From positions 113,699-177,698 of the forward strand of contig MNCI01002930.1 of the NCBI GenBank assembly GCA_015680685.1: a stretch of DNA of 64,000 nucleotides, in the 5' to 3' direction. The position numbers and the translations under genes are program-made. Positions 12,000 through 23,679 of the stretch are shown here, piece by piece (within the stretch, counting starts at the first letter, position 1; every line of letters begins with the position of its first letter). The DNA comes from Gnetum montanum (lineage: Eukaryota > Streptophyta > Gnetopsida > Gnetales > Gnetaceae). A model generated the notes under the pieces. The model saw nothing but the letters and a program-made list of their open reading frames with translations, ran no database searches and was not told the DNA's origin.

Positions 12000-13990
12000 G
12001 AGCTACTAAACATAGCACCCATATGGATCTAGTTGCCTATAAGGGTACTGCTACCTTGGTGGTGGCATCCCCCATGAAAATGGATGTTGCCACTACTAGT
12101 ACTACTCATATGGTTATGATGGAGTTTCACTTGGATAATAAGCTTGTTGTTGGTGAAATTTCCTGGGATTGCCTTGAGGATAAGCTAATCTTTTGGGGGC
12201 TTGCTTCTTGCCACCCTAGAATTCGGAGCATACACACCAAACTCGTGCAAGTGTAACACAACAAGTAAACATCCCTTAGGATGTTCATATTGGTAGATGT
12301 TACATCCACCATTTTCATCTAATTCTAACTTCATAACCTCTTCAACTGTAGTAGCCTTGCCCTTATCCCTTTGGTAGGCATGTTCAGTTCCCTTCCTTCT
12401 TCTATGGTCATGATCACTACCTTGCTCTTTGGATTTCTCTATAATTTTCAAAGTAGTTTGGAATTTTTCATCCAAATATTTTCATATTTTATCCACCTTA
12501 GCCAAAATTTCATAAATAAATTTTTGAATTGGCAAGATTTTTTGCTAGACCACTTCATGAAGTGGTGTGTCTTGATTATATTCTTCAACACTTTTCCATT
12601 TCCTTAACTCACCTTTTTCTTTTGCAACTTGCTCAATTAGCCTTTGGATTTGATGGACTTAAAGTTTCAACAATCACCCTTGGGCATAGAGCTCAAGGGC
12701 TCTTCTCATTTATGATCGGAGCCCATCTATGATATGGCGAAGCTATTCCCTTTTAGAATAAACATGGCTGGGACATCTATGTAAAAGAGAATAGTATTAG
12801 TCCATGGCTGCATTTAAGGGTTCATGTATTCCTTGTCACCAACCTTGGATATGCTTTTTCAATTTGGACACTCAGGATTACATTTGATATTTATCATTGA
12901 ACAACTTAAGCATCATACTCCATCTACAAATTGATTCTGGCTCCAAAGTATAATACCAACTTTTTTCTTCTTTTCTGAGTGTCATAGAAAATAACTTAAG
13001 TTTTTGCCAATAATTTTTGATGTTATGCAAGGCATAGGCATTGTGAAAGGCTTGAAGATGGGTCTATGGATCTGAGTTATATTCCCCCTCAAATTTGGAA
13101 ATATTATTCATATCCAACCTCTTGATTCTACTATCTTTCACATGCTTGGTTGGAATTTTGATTGCCTTTGTGATGTTTAGCATGCCTCAAGTTGCAAGTA
13201 AAGCTTCATCATCATCATGATTTTGATGACACCTATGATGTCCTTTGCTACCCCTTCATTCATGGTATGGCCTATGATCATTATTCCATCATTCACCTCC
13301 ATCAAGGTTTCATCCTCTACAGTTTTGGTCAAACTCAAAGGAGGAAGAGGAAGATGTAGATGAAGAGGACAAAGAGGAAGGAGGATTTTCATCACCAGAG
13401 TGTCTACCACCTCCTTTCCACTTGTCATGGTCACAATTATCAAATTTATTATCATTAGAATGCTTGCTCATGCCCTTGCCTTAACTCTGACTTTTGCCTG
13501 AATCATGATTGTTGATAGTGGACTATAAGTTTGTGTTCTAGCCCCTTTCACTAGAGTTAAGGGGTGGAGAATCTTCATGTTGAGAACCTCTAGAGGGAGG
13601 ATCCTCATTATCTTTTTGGTTCAGCAGGAACAAGGGGTTAGTGAACCATTTCCCCTTTTTAGCTTCATGGTGCTTCTCTTGGTGCCAATCTTTTTTGTGT
13701 TGCGTTTGAGTGGGATGGTAGTTCTGATAGTCATGGTCTTGCATAATGTACTCTTTGTGAAGATCTTGGATGGTCATCCTCTTAAGAGTTTGGAGTAGCA
13801 TCTTGGGAATAGATTGGTTAGGAGGAAACACAATGTTTCCATCCATGTCTCTTTACCACAACTATTCATGTTAATGTAGGATGAAGGTGAAATCAGGTAC
13901 AAACTCATTTGGATGAGTCTACACCACTTTGAATTCTTGGGGTATTGGTGATTTTGATTCATCATGCCTGTAAAAAGAAGAAATGTTGGA
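12000..13990 (-). pseudogene. Element B gag remnant
   Basis: Several minus-strand blocks of one decayed gag are visible: N-terminal at about 13965-13540, an Asp/Ser-rich linker at about 13455-13177, and the conserved helical plus basic block at 12475-12185 (FQTTLKIIEKSKEQGSDHDH, then NIYQYEHPKGC). The last motif recurs in A at 2196-2230 (DIYQYEHPKGC). The blocks lie in different frames with intervening stops. Confidence 0.6.
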
Positions 13991-14123
13991 TTAAAATAAA
14001 AATTTAGTGTGCTTTAAGTATTATTATTATTATTATTATTCAAATGATTGCAACTTTACGGTTTATTCTAATGATCTTAAATAATTTCACTAAGTCCTAG
14101 ATAGCACACATATCAAACTACAA

Positions 14124-14143
14124 GTCCCTGACAATGGCACCAA
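14124..14143 (-). other. Primer-binding site of element B (tRNA-Asp type)
   Basis: On the minus strand this reads TTGGTGCCATTGTCAGGGAC, directly after the 5' LTR. It differs from the tRNA-Asp complement used by Athila-type elements only by C-to-T and G-to-A changes. It fixes the orientation of element B and the LTR boundary. Confidence 0.85.
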
Positions 14144-15027
14144 CAATGAGCAACGGGTATCCCCTATGCCCAACCATACAAATCACTAAGCATTCATGCA
14201 CAATCTAGTCAAATTCCATGGACTTATAGCCTTTTAATTACATTGGTCTCTAGGAGGTGAAAGTAATCATTACTATTGTTGTCTTCCCAATTACGCTTGT
14301 GAAATGTAAAGGTATGGTTAAGTGTAACTGAGGCATATGATTTTTATCATTTTTTATGTTCTAAGTCACTTAAAAATAAAGAATGATGGATAAAGTAATT
14401 TAATTTCTAATTTAATCTAATTAGGTAACACTTAACTAATCCTAACGTAAGCATCCATTCCCACTTGCTGTACACATCCTGAACATATATAACACTACTA
14501 GGTTACCAAATGTTAAGCATTACTAGGATTACCAAGCACTACATGCATGCTTGTAGTGGTCATACTTATGTTTACTATTTAATTATTATTTAATCTAGGC
14601 TAATTGAGCTCAACTTAGCTTAATTAATTTCTTAATTACTTAAAGCATTAAAAGAAATTGCTTAAAATATTAAATGCTTAAAGAAAAAATTATTCTATTT
14701 CAAAGTGTTGTAGGGTTTATTAGAAAGCTCATTTTTATTGTCACACACACTATAGTGCTCTGGTACAACAGTGCTCAAATAAATATTTGTAAACTTTTTG
14801 ACTACTACTTTGGGTAACTAAAAAAAGATTCTAACTTTCAAGTGGAAAAACTACTAGAGCTTTGCTACAACTATGAGACTTCTCCCATAAATGTAGCTAG
14901 TGGGCATGTATTTATAGGGGAAAATAGACACTACATCGATGAGGTCACATAAATGCATTAAATCATGCATCGATGTGGCCATGTCGACAGGGTTATGTCG
15001 ACAAGGTCACATTGGTGCCACTCATCA
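14144..15027 (-). repeat. 5' LTR of element B
   Basis: The LTR is 884 bp; on the plus strand it runs from CAATGAGCAACGGG to CACTCATCA. The minus-strand TATA box CCCCTATAAATACA lies at 14907-14920, about 110 bp from the LTR start. Upstream of it the U3 carries short repeats with GTCGAC and ATCGAT palindromes (14936-15010). The region 14144-14330 matches the U5 ends of the other LTRs in the window. Confidence 0.9.
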
Positions 15028-18000
15028 CCTTTAATTACTAATATGTTGAAGATTTCCATTCTTAGGAAGACAATGAACTACAACTGTATTAACATTTTTA
15101 TCAAGAGAAACTTTTTTAATGGTTTTTTGAAAAATGTGAAAGAGATTATCTCTAATGATGTCTTAATGATTCTTATTAAATTCAATAGGAAAACCATAAA
15201 ATCTTGGAGCTTTACTATTTAGTAAACTAAAATTTCTCCTTAAAAAATTACTTTTATGGAATTCTATTATAAGATAATGAATATGTGTACTAGAAGCCTA
15301 GAAGAATTTTTTGCTAAAACTTTCAAAAGAAAAAAATGAAGAAAAATGATTTTCTGAAAAACTATTAATATTCTCAGGATCTATAATGATGGAATCATTT
15401 ATATAAATTGATTTTAGTTTAGGTACTTAATCCTTTCCTTTTAAAAATGTAAAAATCCCTTGTAAGGTTCATATTCAATTTTTAGCCAACACATGCAACT
15501 TTTAGGGAGATCACTTTTAGCTTCAAAAGCATTTCAACATTATTTAGCATAATTAGCTTTAGCCAATAATTTTTGAGTTTCAAAATCAAAAGGATTGTGG
15601 TCTAAATGAGTTTTCATTTATTTAACAAATTCTTCAAGATCTTGTTCATCTTGATGCTTACACTTAGTAAATTGCTTTCCAAACCAACTAGCATAATTTT
15701 TGACTCTACAAGTAGTTTGTTGCCATTAGTCAATCCAACCAATATCACTCATAGGTTCTTTTGTTTTTTCTTGTTTTTTTTCTCATTTCATAAAGATTTC
15801 AATATATTTTTCCTTCTAGGTCTTATAAACATATTAGCATTTATATAAAAAATCTCATGCTTTTAAAAGAATTTAAAATCTATTAAGCCAATAAGAAATT
15901 CAATCATTTCCTTACTAATAATTACAAAAGTGTAATGCTTGTCATTTAAATGATGTGAGAATATAGAGCTAACATTATAAAGAAAATATTTTTTTTTAAA
16001 TTGTATTAATTTTTTTTGTGAGAAGACATATTAGGACAAAGATCACCAAGTTTATCTAAATGACTTTTACCAATATTAAAATTACCTCGAATAATCTAAG
16101 GGACTTTAGGTAGAGAGAAAATATTTTTGAACCTCTAATCAATCTTTTAAATTATTAGGAGTGTAAATATTATAGAGTCCAAAGTCTCCTTTTTTACTAT
16201 GATAAGTAATTCAAATAACTCTTTTAAGGTTGTCAATGCTAGAATTCAAAACTTTTTCAGTCCAATTTTTATTAACTAGAATAGCAACACCTTTTTTATT
16301 AACTTCATTTTTAGTAGAAATAACAATGAAGTTTTTTAAAATGCTTTTAGCAACAAAGCTAGGAAAAGAAAATTTGGAGATAAATATGAGTTTGAAAGTT
16401 AATCTTTGGCACTCTTTTCTTGGGTAGATAGACCCTACATATTCTATGATAAAACTAAGATTGAAATGTGGAAGAGGAGGTCCCTATTCTTGATATTTCA
16501 AGTTCAACATTTATCTCACAATGCATGTTACTAATAGGTGAAAAAGCATTGTTTGATGAACAAACATTTAGAATAATATTAGAAGTAGAGAGAGAGAATG
16601 AGTTACCTTTGGAATTATTAAATTAAAATCAATATCTACAAGCCTCTTCTTTTTGTAGAGTTTATCATTATTTTTTATAAAAATGTCATATCTATCCAAT
16701 AGCTCTTATGGATCTTTAGACATAATAGAGCTTCACATTTAATTTTAGTTTTAATCTCTACTAGTTTTTCAATGTTGATTTAATCCTAGATCTATTGTAA
16801 AATTTAATCTATATCAAAGTTCTCTATGAATAGTAAGTCTTGTACACTTTAAGAATTTTTTACATAAGCTATTTGAATATATAGCTTTGCTAGATGCTAG
16901 CTTTTCAATACTTACTATGATTTCCTCAAGAATAAATTAGAGAGGTGTTGTTGTATAATAGCAATAAAACTATCACCTTTATCAATAAATAGTTATAGTA
17001 AAATAAGTAAATATCTTGAAAAGAAAATTTAAATGATGAAGTTTCATAACGAAAACACTACTAAAAATGTCTAGGCTTCTTTTTAATGGTGTAAAAAAAA
17101 AAATAAAAAATCCATGCTGCTTCTTGATGAATTTTCTCCTCTTGGTTCTAATTAAGCACTTATATTCTTTGATAAACTTTATCTATATCTCTTATTTGTA
17201 TTTTTAATATTCAATCTAACTTGTATGTAATCCTTATCAAATCAAATTTTTTGAGTATCCCATTATTGTGAATGTATAACTTGCTTATCTGTTGTAAGAA
17301 AAATTTGCTCAAGCTTGTTATGCTTTCTTTCAAGATTCCATTTGTTACGTACTTCATTTATATATTTTTCCTTCACTTTTAGGATGACTATGTACTGAAA
17401 ATTCTTTTATTTCTATTTTTTATTGTCTATGAAGAAATTTTAATTTGTAACAAAAACTCTAAATGATGATGGCAAGATTCCATTAAAGTCTCTCTAACTT
17501 TTCACTCATTAATAAATTCAATGTTTTCATAAGAACATAAAAGCAAATCAATGTAAGAGTTACCTTGAGGTTTTGTAAAAGTAAATGATGAAGATTAAGA
17601 AAATCTAACAAGGCTATTGTAGATGAGAAGATAATTTTTTTTCTATTTTAATAGTTGTTGACCCATCTTATTAATGGTACCGTCTACAAAATCTCATGTC
17701 TAGTTTTGATTTTCAACAATTTCTAGAATACCAACATTATGTTAGCATTGAATAAGTTTTATTTGGTGTGGACCTATGCTTGCATTAAAATCTCTACAAA
17801 TAAATACCATGTTTTTTTACTAAAAATTCTACAATAACCGTGCTCAAGAACTAGAAAGGATGATTATGAGACAACTCTATAGTACCATACAATGTAGCAT
17901 CTCTAGGGGCAAAATAGCATATAGAAAGAAAAGCACAACCATGTTGGCATACTATGTTTAGCCAAATGTATTGTTTATCATCATCAATTTTTATTCTGTA

Positions 18001-18950
18001 AAAGCACATAATTTTCAAAAGATTATTTCACTAACATTGCAAGATTATCTAAAGGTCTCCTTCTTCACCTTAGTCTTATATTTTTTTACAACAAATCTAA
18101 TGAATTAAAAAAACCATAAAATCTATAGAATCAACATTTATCCAAGTTTTAACAAAGCTAAAAATATTAAAGTTATCAAAGAAACTAATGTTATTCAATG
18201 AAACAACTTTATTTACAATTCCACCATCTATATTAATAAATTCGCACCATAAAGGCCTATATGTTTTTTGAATAATTTAGGATACTTCTTATTTGTAATT
18301 ACTACCATGTTGTTACTATTTAGGTATGCTACTAAACCCTTTTCATGAGTTGTCTTAACCTGTTTCCATTGTTTAGTCCTTCTTGCAAGTTCCTTTCAAG
18401 TAAGATCCTTCTTTATTCAAACTTCTGTCTCATTCTCACTTTGCTTAAAATGTCTTTGACATCATGAAACTTTAGTAATGTTTGGGAAAGTTATATGCAT
18501 ATCCTTTATGATTTCTTGTAGCCTTTTCAATGAAAACTTCATCATTTTATTCTTTGTATCTTTGGAATGACCAAAAATCATAAATTTTTTTCCTTCTGGT
18601 CATTATCCTTTGAAAAAGCATTAATCTCTTTTTTTCCTTAGATCTTTTGGTCAAAGGCTGTTAGCCTTTAAAAATTGTTTTTTGTTTTGTTAATGAGTTA
18701 CATCTACCCATATACTCCCATTATGCAATTGTGATTAATGTAATAGTTTTTTCTGTCATAATAACATTGTCAAATTTTTGTCCAGACAACTATATCTCTT
18801 TGGCAACAAACCGTTGCTTATAAGATATCAATCCATTCTACCTCTTGCCCTTCCTCTAACTCCCTTGATAAGAAATGGTTTATAATAACTGGTTTTAAAG
18901 TGGGAAAAGACAACAATTCTAACAACATGGAAGTTTTCAGATATTACCCT
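15028..18950 (-). mobile_element. LINE (non-LTR retrotransposon), truncated by element B
   Basis: This is minus-strand coding sequence with stops. The apurinic-like endonuclease is recognised from FVKTWINVDSIDF (about 18150-18090; family L-T-E-T-W) and FICRDFNASIGPHQ (about 17812-17769; family G-D-F-N-A-R, here G to R). A linker with FGKQFTKCKHQDEQDLEEFV lies at about 15680-15620. The RT starts with KAPRFYGFPIEFNK (about 15215-15170; family PGPDGFPIEFYK) and stops at 15028, where the LTR of B begins. The remainder of RT must lie outside the window. The part above about 18640 may be ORF1 or 5' untranslated sequence and is less certain. Confidence 0.8.
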
Positions 18951-20080
18951 GGTTGCCAAAGCCCTCATTGCCTCATATTTGAAACCCCTCACTGCAACCG
19001 CTATATTTAAAATGAACGGTTGTAGCTGAGGAAGATGTCCTTAAAACGGAACTTGGACGTGTTGTATTAATGGCGTTTCTCACTTATGGTGGCATATTTA
19101 CTCTGAGATTGACCCATCAACAGTAGAGACGGACAGAGAGGAGAAGGATATCCCCACATATTTGCTATCTAATATATCCCAGGGCCCGGGGGGCACTGCA
19201 GAGATTGAAGGACAGCTATTCCTGTGCATAGTTTGTGTCTTTGTTTAATAGCAGAAAAATTTTAGATTTTTTCCAGGAACCCCCAAGGTTATCTGGTTGT
19301 TACTTTGGCAAGCATAATATCCAACATATTATAGATGTTGGATATTTTACTTAATGAGCGGTTTTTGTCCAGCATTTTAAAAATGTTAAGATATTTAATT
19401 TATTTCCGTTTCCATTTGTAAACAAATGGCCAGTTTACTGAGTAATCAAACAGGGGGGATTTTGTCCCAAAATTGATGGGAGCAGGTTTCTTGGCTTGGG
19501 TTTTTGGACAAACGTATAATTGAGTTTCAATGCTCAGACATCGTTCACAATAAAATTCTCTTTTACCGAATTTGCATTATATAGGTAACGCACTATATTT
19601 TGGTAATCCTTTCCCCATATATGAAACTATGAAAAGTGATTTTATATAAAAGTGATTTTAAAAATAGCGTTTGAAGACGATGCTGTTTGCATTTGTATTT
19701 TTAGATCCATGGATCTTATTGAAAAATAATATATAAAAAGTGACGTAACTGCCAACAAAACATGGCTTTCTGTGCACCGGAAGATCCCCAGAGTGTTCTG
19801 AACTTGGATACAACTGGAAAGAAAATTTTCAAGATAATTTAGAACAAAATGAAGCATAATTTTAAGTGCTTTATTTGTAATGATGATTTGTTTACGATTG
19901 TGAAGTAGATATACCCAAATGTCTTTACCAATTTTAGTTGTTCTGTTAGATAATTAATTTAAAATTTCAGGAGAATATGTTAATAGACATTAAAATACCC
20001 GATCCCATTGACATTAAAAAGAGGATACTGTAATTACTATATCATACGCGTTAGCAAGACAGAAGCCGGTACCTGATATC
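18950..20080. other. Low-copy intergenic sequence downstream of the CBM20 gene
   Basis: I see no gene here. Two items stand out. Positions 19010-19085 resemble 21195-21280, the sequence just upstream of the CBM20 gene promoter (shared AAAATGAACGG and AATGGCGTTTCT). An 11-bp perfect inverted repeat with a 9-base loop lies at 19316-19346 (AATATCCAACA and its complement). Composition is less AT-biased than the retroelements. Confidence 0.5.
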
Positions 20081-20081
20081 G

Positions 20082-20087
20082 TTTATT
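20082..20087 (-). promoter_or_regulatory. Polyadenylation signal of the CBM20 gene
   Basis: AATAAA on the minus strand, about 70 bases after the stop codon. The surrounding sequence, including this hexamer, is conserved in the pseudogene copy (about 45048-45055). Confidence 0.6.
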
Positions 20088-20154
20088 TCAAGGCATCATG
20101 CCCAGTACTTATATACTAATTATCATATTATTTAACATACGAAGGAGAGATAGA

Positions 20155-21082
20155 TCATACAACAGTGGAGATGAAGTCAGTAGCGCAAGGGGCGCCTACG
20201 CTGCAGGCGTCCACTTCATGTCCTGTAGTAGGATTCCAGATAATTTCGTGGTAGAAGACTCCATGGAATTCAGCAGGAATGGTGAAATTCCTGTTGCTGC
20301 CAGACTGCCAGCAGTAGCACTTCTTGTTGGTGTCATAGTCCACCACTACCGCCTTGTACTCGTAGGTTTTTCCCTTTGGTAGTTCCTGCAACAACAATGG
20401 GTTTCAGTAGTACTCCCCTTTATTTATAATTGAGAATTGAAATATTGAGTATAGACCGTTTAGTTGGTTTACTCGTATTGGTTTGCAGCTGCACTTAAAG
20501 GTATTGGGTAGAGTTTGCTTCAGGGGAAAAAAACAAAAAAAAAAAAAAAAACAAATTACGAGTTGGTTTCTACTGAGGAGCTTTGAGCTTACCCATATAC
20601 ATTCAAGTGAATCGGTTACTGCAAGCTGTGAAGGTTAATACATTGGAGAAAAACGACGGTAATGAATTTTATGATTTTATCTGTTGTTGATAAGATGAAG
20701 ACTTACAGTGACCCAGATCCAGTTGTCGTTGGTGTTCCAGGTGAATCCTGGGCCAATTGTGTAGTTCCAGTTGTAGAGTTTATTTCCTTTGCCCACCACC
20801 TTTACCTGCTGCCCATACTGCACATGCTGATGCAGCCGCACCACTACCGTAACATTAACATCTTTAGCCTGCATGAATTCATGTTCATAATCATGATCCT
20901 TTTGAACTAAGTTAACATATGTAACTAATAGCAATTCAAATGCACCACGCTCCAGCAATAATGTTCCAGCAATAATGTATAAGCAATCAAATGAAAGGTT
21001 GAAAACTGATTACATTTGCAGAGAAGCACGAGGCCTGAAGAGCCAAGATGCTGAGAGCCCACAATGCAAGTGCCTTGGCCAT
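20155..21082 (-). CDS. Small secreted protein with one CBM20 starch-binding-like domain (3 exons)
   Basis: Exons on the minus strand are 21082-21014, 20868-20707 and 20385-20155; both introns are GT-AG and phase 0 (donors GTAATC and GTAAGT; acceptors ATGCAG and TTGCAG). The product is 153 residues. Residues 1-23 start MAKALALWALSILALQASCF, a signal peptide. Residues about 25-118 are a CBM20-like beta-sandwich with Trp57, Trp67, Trp73 and Trp75, the ELPKGKTYEYK strand (78-88), and WQSGSNR (103-109), which fits the family W-x-x-G-x-N-R carbohydrate-site motif. The tail has Cys138 and Cys144; Cys100 and Cys102 are also present. CBM20 domains bind starch or other alpha-glucans; no catalytic domain is attached here. 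Family assignment is from motif recognition. The true ligand and tissue are unknown. It is the only apparently intact gene in the window. Confidence 0.85.
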
Positions 21083-21162
21083 GCTGGTGAGACCGACAAG
21101 CAGATAAAATCCTTAACTCTCGCGGTGTGAATTTTGCTGTTTCGATGACTGAAACGGAGGTT

Positions 21163-21173
21163 GTTTTTATAGC
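21163..21173 (-). promoter_or_regulatory. TATA box of the CBM20 gene
   Basis: The minus strand reads CTATAAAAAC about 80-90 bases upstream of the ATG at 21082. That spacing fits a short 5' leader and supports the chosen start. Confidence 0.65.
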
Positions 21174-21284
21174 CTGGGAAAAATTATTGCTCTGAAAATG
21201 AACGGCTGTAGCGGAGAGGGGAGTCCTTGTGAAGACCAGTGGTTGGAACCTGGAAGTGTTAGTTCAATGGCGTTTCTAACGTGG

Positions 21285-21700
21285 GTTTGCACTTTGGAGG
21301 GTGTGCCTGGCAGCATAGTTGCTCTATGGCGTTTCCAACGTGGGTTTGCACTTTGGACGGTGTGCTGTGGGTTTGCACTTTGGACGGTGTGCTTAGCAGC
21401 ATATTTGCTTCATGAGAATCACGAGATGCAACCATCAGCAAGAAAGATGTGTGTGTACTGCAGTATGGCCCATATCTGAGGGGCAAAGCATAAACCGATA
21501 CACATTGCCAGCAGAGATGGATAGAGATAGAAAGATGTGTACTGCAGTATGGCCCATGGCGGAGGGGAAAAGCATAAACCGATACACATTGCCAGCAGAG
21601 ATGGATATAGAGAGATAAGAAAGATGTGTACTGCAGTATGGCCCATTGGCCCATGGGTGAGGGGAAAAGCATAAACCGGGTCAAATGGATATGGATATTT
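21285..21700. repeat. Two minisatellites upstream of the CBM20 gene
   Basis: At about 21285-21400 a unit containing GTGGGTTTGCACTTTGGA recurs three times. At about 21447-21680 a unit of roughly 85 bp recurs three times; each copy has AGATGTGTACTGCAGTATGG, then a GGGGAAAAGCATAAACC-like block and, in two copies, GATACACATTGCCAGCAG. Open frames across this tract on both strands are by-products of the repeat. Confidence 0.8.
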
Positions 21701-22192
21701 AGGATGAACATGTATTACATCTCATAGTTTGAAAAATCAGATCAGTAAATAAACAATCCTTTTTAGAAATTGGATGGAGAAAATTGAAACAAATTGGTGT
21801 AAAAATTAGATGAAAATTGTCAATATTTACAAAAGAGGGCACTTATTTACACTCATGTTAGTGACAACATTTTCCATTTTTTTCATCTAAGAGCTTAGTT
21901 AGAGTAGAAAATCAAATATAGAAATTTTAATGATTGGTTGGCATCAAAATTAGCAATATACAATATATTAAACTTAAAAAATCAATAAAAATATAATACT
22001 ATTCATCCAATCTGATTTTGAATTGGCTTCAATGTTGCCTTGGGATTTATCATAGATTTTTCAATCTATGTTACATCCCATCTCAACCTAACACCATCTC
22101 AACCATTTATTGATTTTCCTTAGCCCACAGGCTAGAGGCAGAGCCATTTCTTCCTGTGCATGATTAGAAATGGAAAGGACCTACCTGCAAAA
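21701..22192. other. Intergenic, nothing recognised
   Basis: AT-rich sequence between the minisatellites and the inverted repeats at the edge of element C. No coding or repeat signature was recognised. Confidence 0.4.
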
Positions 22193-22334
22193 TAAGCATG
22201 ATCCAATGAACATGGTGGACACCCTTTATTGGAAATGAAAATAAGGTATGGAATTATTGGTGCCCACCATGTTCATTGGATCATGCTTATTTTGGAAAGG
22301 TTACATGGTGGGCACCAATAATTCCATACCTTAT
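22193..22334. repeat. Two interleaved short inverted repeats
   Basis: AATAAGCATGATCCAATGAA at 22191-22210 is repeated in inverted form at 22275-22295, and the arms extend to CATGGTGG. A second pair, 22242-22271 and 22305-22334, is also inverted (ATAAGGTATGGAATTATTGG and complement). The arms are pieces of the same sequence found at the edge of the larger inverted duplication. Confidence 0.8.
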
Positions 22335-22870
22335 CAATGTAAAGGAGCTATTTCCAGCACTCCCATGTCCCTATGATGTGCCCATTCTGATCCACATTGG
22401 TGAAGCTATGTGGATAGGGCACGATCCTAGAAGTAAGGAGAAGAAAATGAAAGCATTGCTAGATGCTTNAATCCACATTGGTGAAGCTATGTGGACAGGG
22501 CATGATCCTAGAAGTAAGGAGAAGAAAATGAAAGCATTGCTAGATGCTTTTTGCCTCCCACTAGAAGTTGTAGTAGTAGTAGGACAACCATAGCCACCTC
22601 AACCATCATACGTAAGTGAAGGTGGTGAAGGTCCCTTAGAACCTCAGGAGCCACCATTGCTTAGGATTGTCTAATCTTCTCCATCAAATTTCACGTCATC
22701 AAGGAACATGTTGTCCAATTTTGAAAAATCATGTCATGGTATTCAATTTTGTGTTATGGAAATTGTCATTTTTGTAATGTGTTGATTCATACACCTAGGC
22801 ATTCCATTTTTGTCAAGTTAGTTAGTTTTTTTTTTTTTTGTGGAAAGGTTACTCAATAATTCCATACCTT
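22331..22870 (+). repeat. Inverted copy of the 3' coding end of element C
   Basis: This segment is the reverse complement of 23680-24135 with few differences. It reads open on the plus strand from 22276 for about 100 codons (KELFPALPCPYDVPILIHIG and further). It is longer than its partner by about 84 bp because of a duplication around the N at 22469. It lies directly outside the truncated 3' LTR of C. Confidence 0.85.
22469..22469. other. Assembly joint (single N) with duplicated flanks
   Basis: The roughly 80 bases before the N (from about 22389) are repeated almost exactly after it (to about 22548), starting ATCCACATTGGTGAAGCTAT in both. This is the pattern left when two overlapping contig ends are joined without merging. 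Confidence 0.8.
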
Positions 22871-22890
22871 ATTTTGGAAAGGTTACACCA

Positions 22891-23627
22891 ATGATTTTTA
22901 TAGTTTTATGTTTTATAGTTTTGGTGCCTAAATAGAGAGAAAGACAAGGTAATTTAATAGCTAATTCAATGTAACTAACCTACTAGTCTCTAGCTAGTCC
23001 TAACATAAGTATTTGATCCCACCTTCCATACATGTCCTAAACCCATATATCCACTGCTAGGTTACCAAGCGTTATGCTACTAGGCGCACCAAGCAATAAC
23101 GTTGTTGGGATTACTAAGAAAATATTTGTTATACCCAAAGTGATCGTACTTATGTGTTTAATTTATCTAGCTTATCTTGCTTAATTACTTCATTAGCTTA
23201 ATTACTAGAAATAATTAATAAATGAATTAATTGAAAAACATTAAATGCATAAATGAAATATTTAATCTATCTAGAGTGCTACAAGGTTTATGAGAAAGCC
23301 TATTTTTATTGCTACACACATTGTCGTGCTTAGGTACAATAATGCTTGAATAAAGATCCATACACTTAATGACTCTTACTGTGGACACTCGGGAGAAATA
23401 TTCTAACTCTCAAATGAACAAATTGCAAGAGATTCACTACTATTTAAATCTTATTGCCATAAATGCAGTTGGTAGGTGTGTATTTATAGGTAAAAAGTGG
23501 ACACTATGTCAAGAAGGCCTCGTCAATGCATGATACAATGTGTCGACGAGGCCTCATTGACAAGGCCTAGTCAACGAAGCCACATTGACGAGGCCTTGTT
23601 GACACAACTAAGAAATGCAACTCATCA
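22891..23627 (-). repeat. 3' LTR of element C, missing its last ~194 bp
   Basis: It matches 35775-36468 of the 5' LTR base for base in long stretches. The segment equivalent to 35581-35774 (U5 end) is absent and is replaced by the inverted copy ending at 22870. The minus-strand TATA box is at 23480-23492 and the U3 has TTGACGAGGCC-type repeats at 23510-23600. The LTR starts TGATGAG (minus) after the polypurine region. Confidence 0.85.
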
Positions 23628-23665
23628 TATCCCCACAACTAAATGAAAACTTGTCCTCGAGTTCT
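23628..23665 (-). other. Polypurine region of element C
   Basis: On the minus strand, AGTTGTGGGGATA precedes the LTR start TGATGAG, and CTCGAGGACAAGTTTTCATT lies just upstream. The same layout occurs before the 3' LTR of A (7041-7075). This is the plus-strand priming region. Confidence 0.75.
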
Positions 23666-23679
23666 TTTATAAAATTGAA

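Larger units (their letters stand above)
8899..15027 (-). mobile_element. Element B: Athila-like Ty3 LTR retrotransposon, minus strand, 3' end outside window
   Basis: The order on the minus strand is: 5' LTR (15027-14144), primer-binding site (14143-14124), gag, protease, RT/RNase H, and the start of integrase, cut at 8899 by element A. The rest of B should lie to the left of the window. The 5' LTR interrupts the LINE RT at 15027/15028. CCTTT at 15028-15032 would be one target-duplication copy; its partner is out of view. All reading frames are broken. Confidence 0.9.

Noticed and set aside
20098-20910. Plus-strand open frames opposite the CBM20 exons
   Set aside because: Shadows of exons 2 and 3; the minus strand has splice sites, signal peptide and domain match.
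21259-21711. 150-codon open frame on the minus strand
   Set aside because: Built from the minisatellite units; internal repeats of the protein mirror the DNA repeat.
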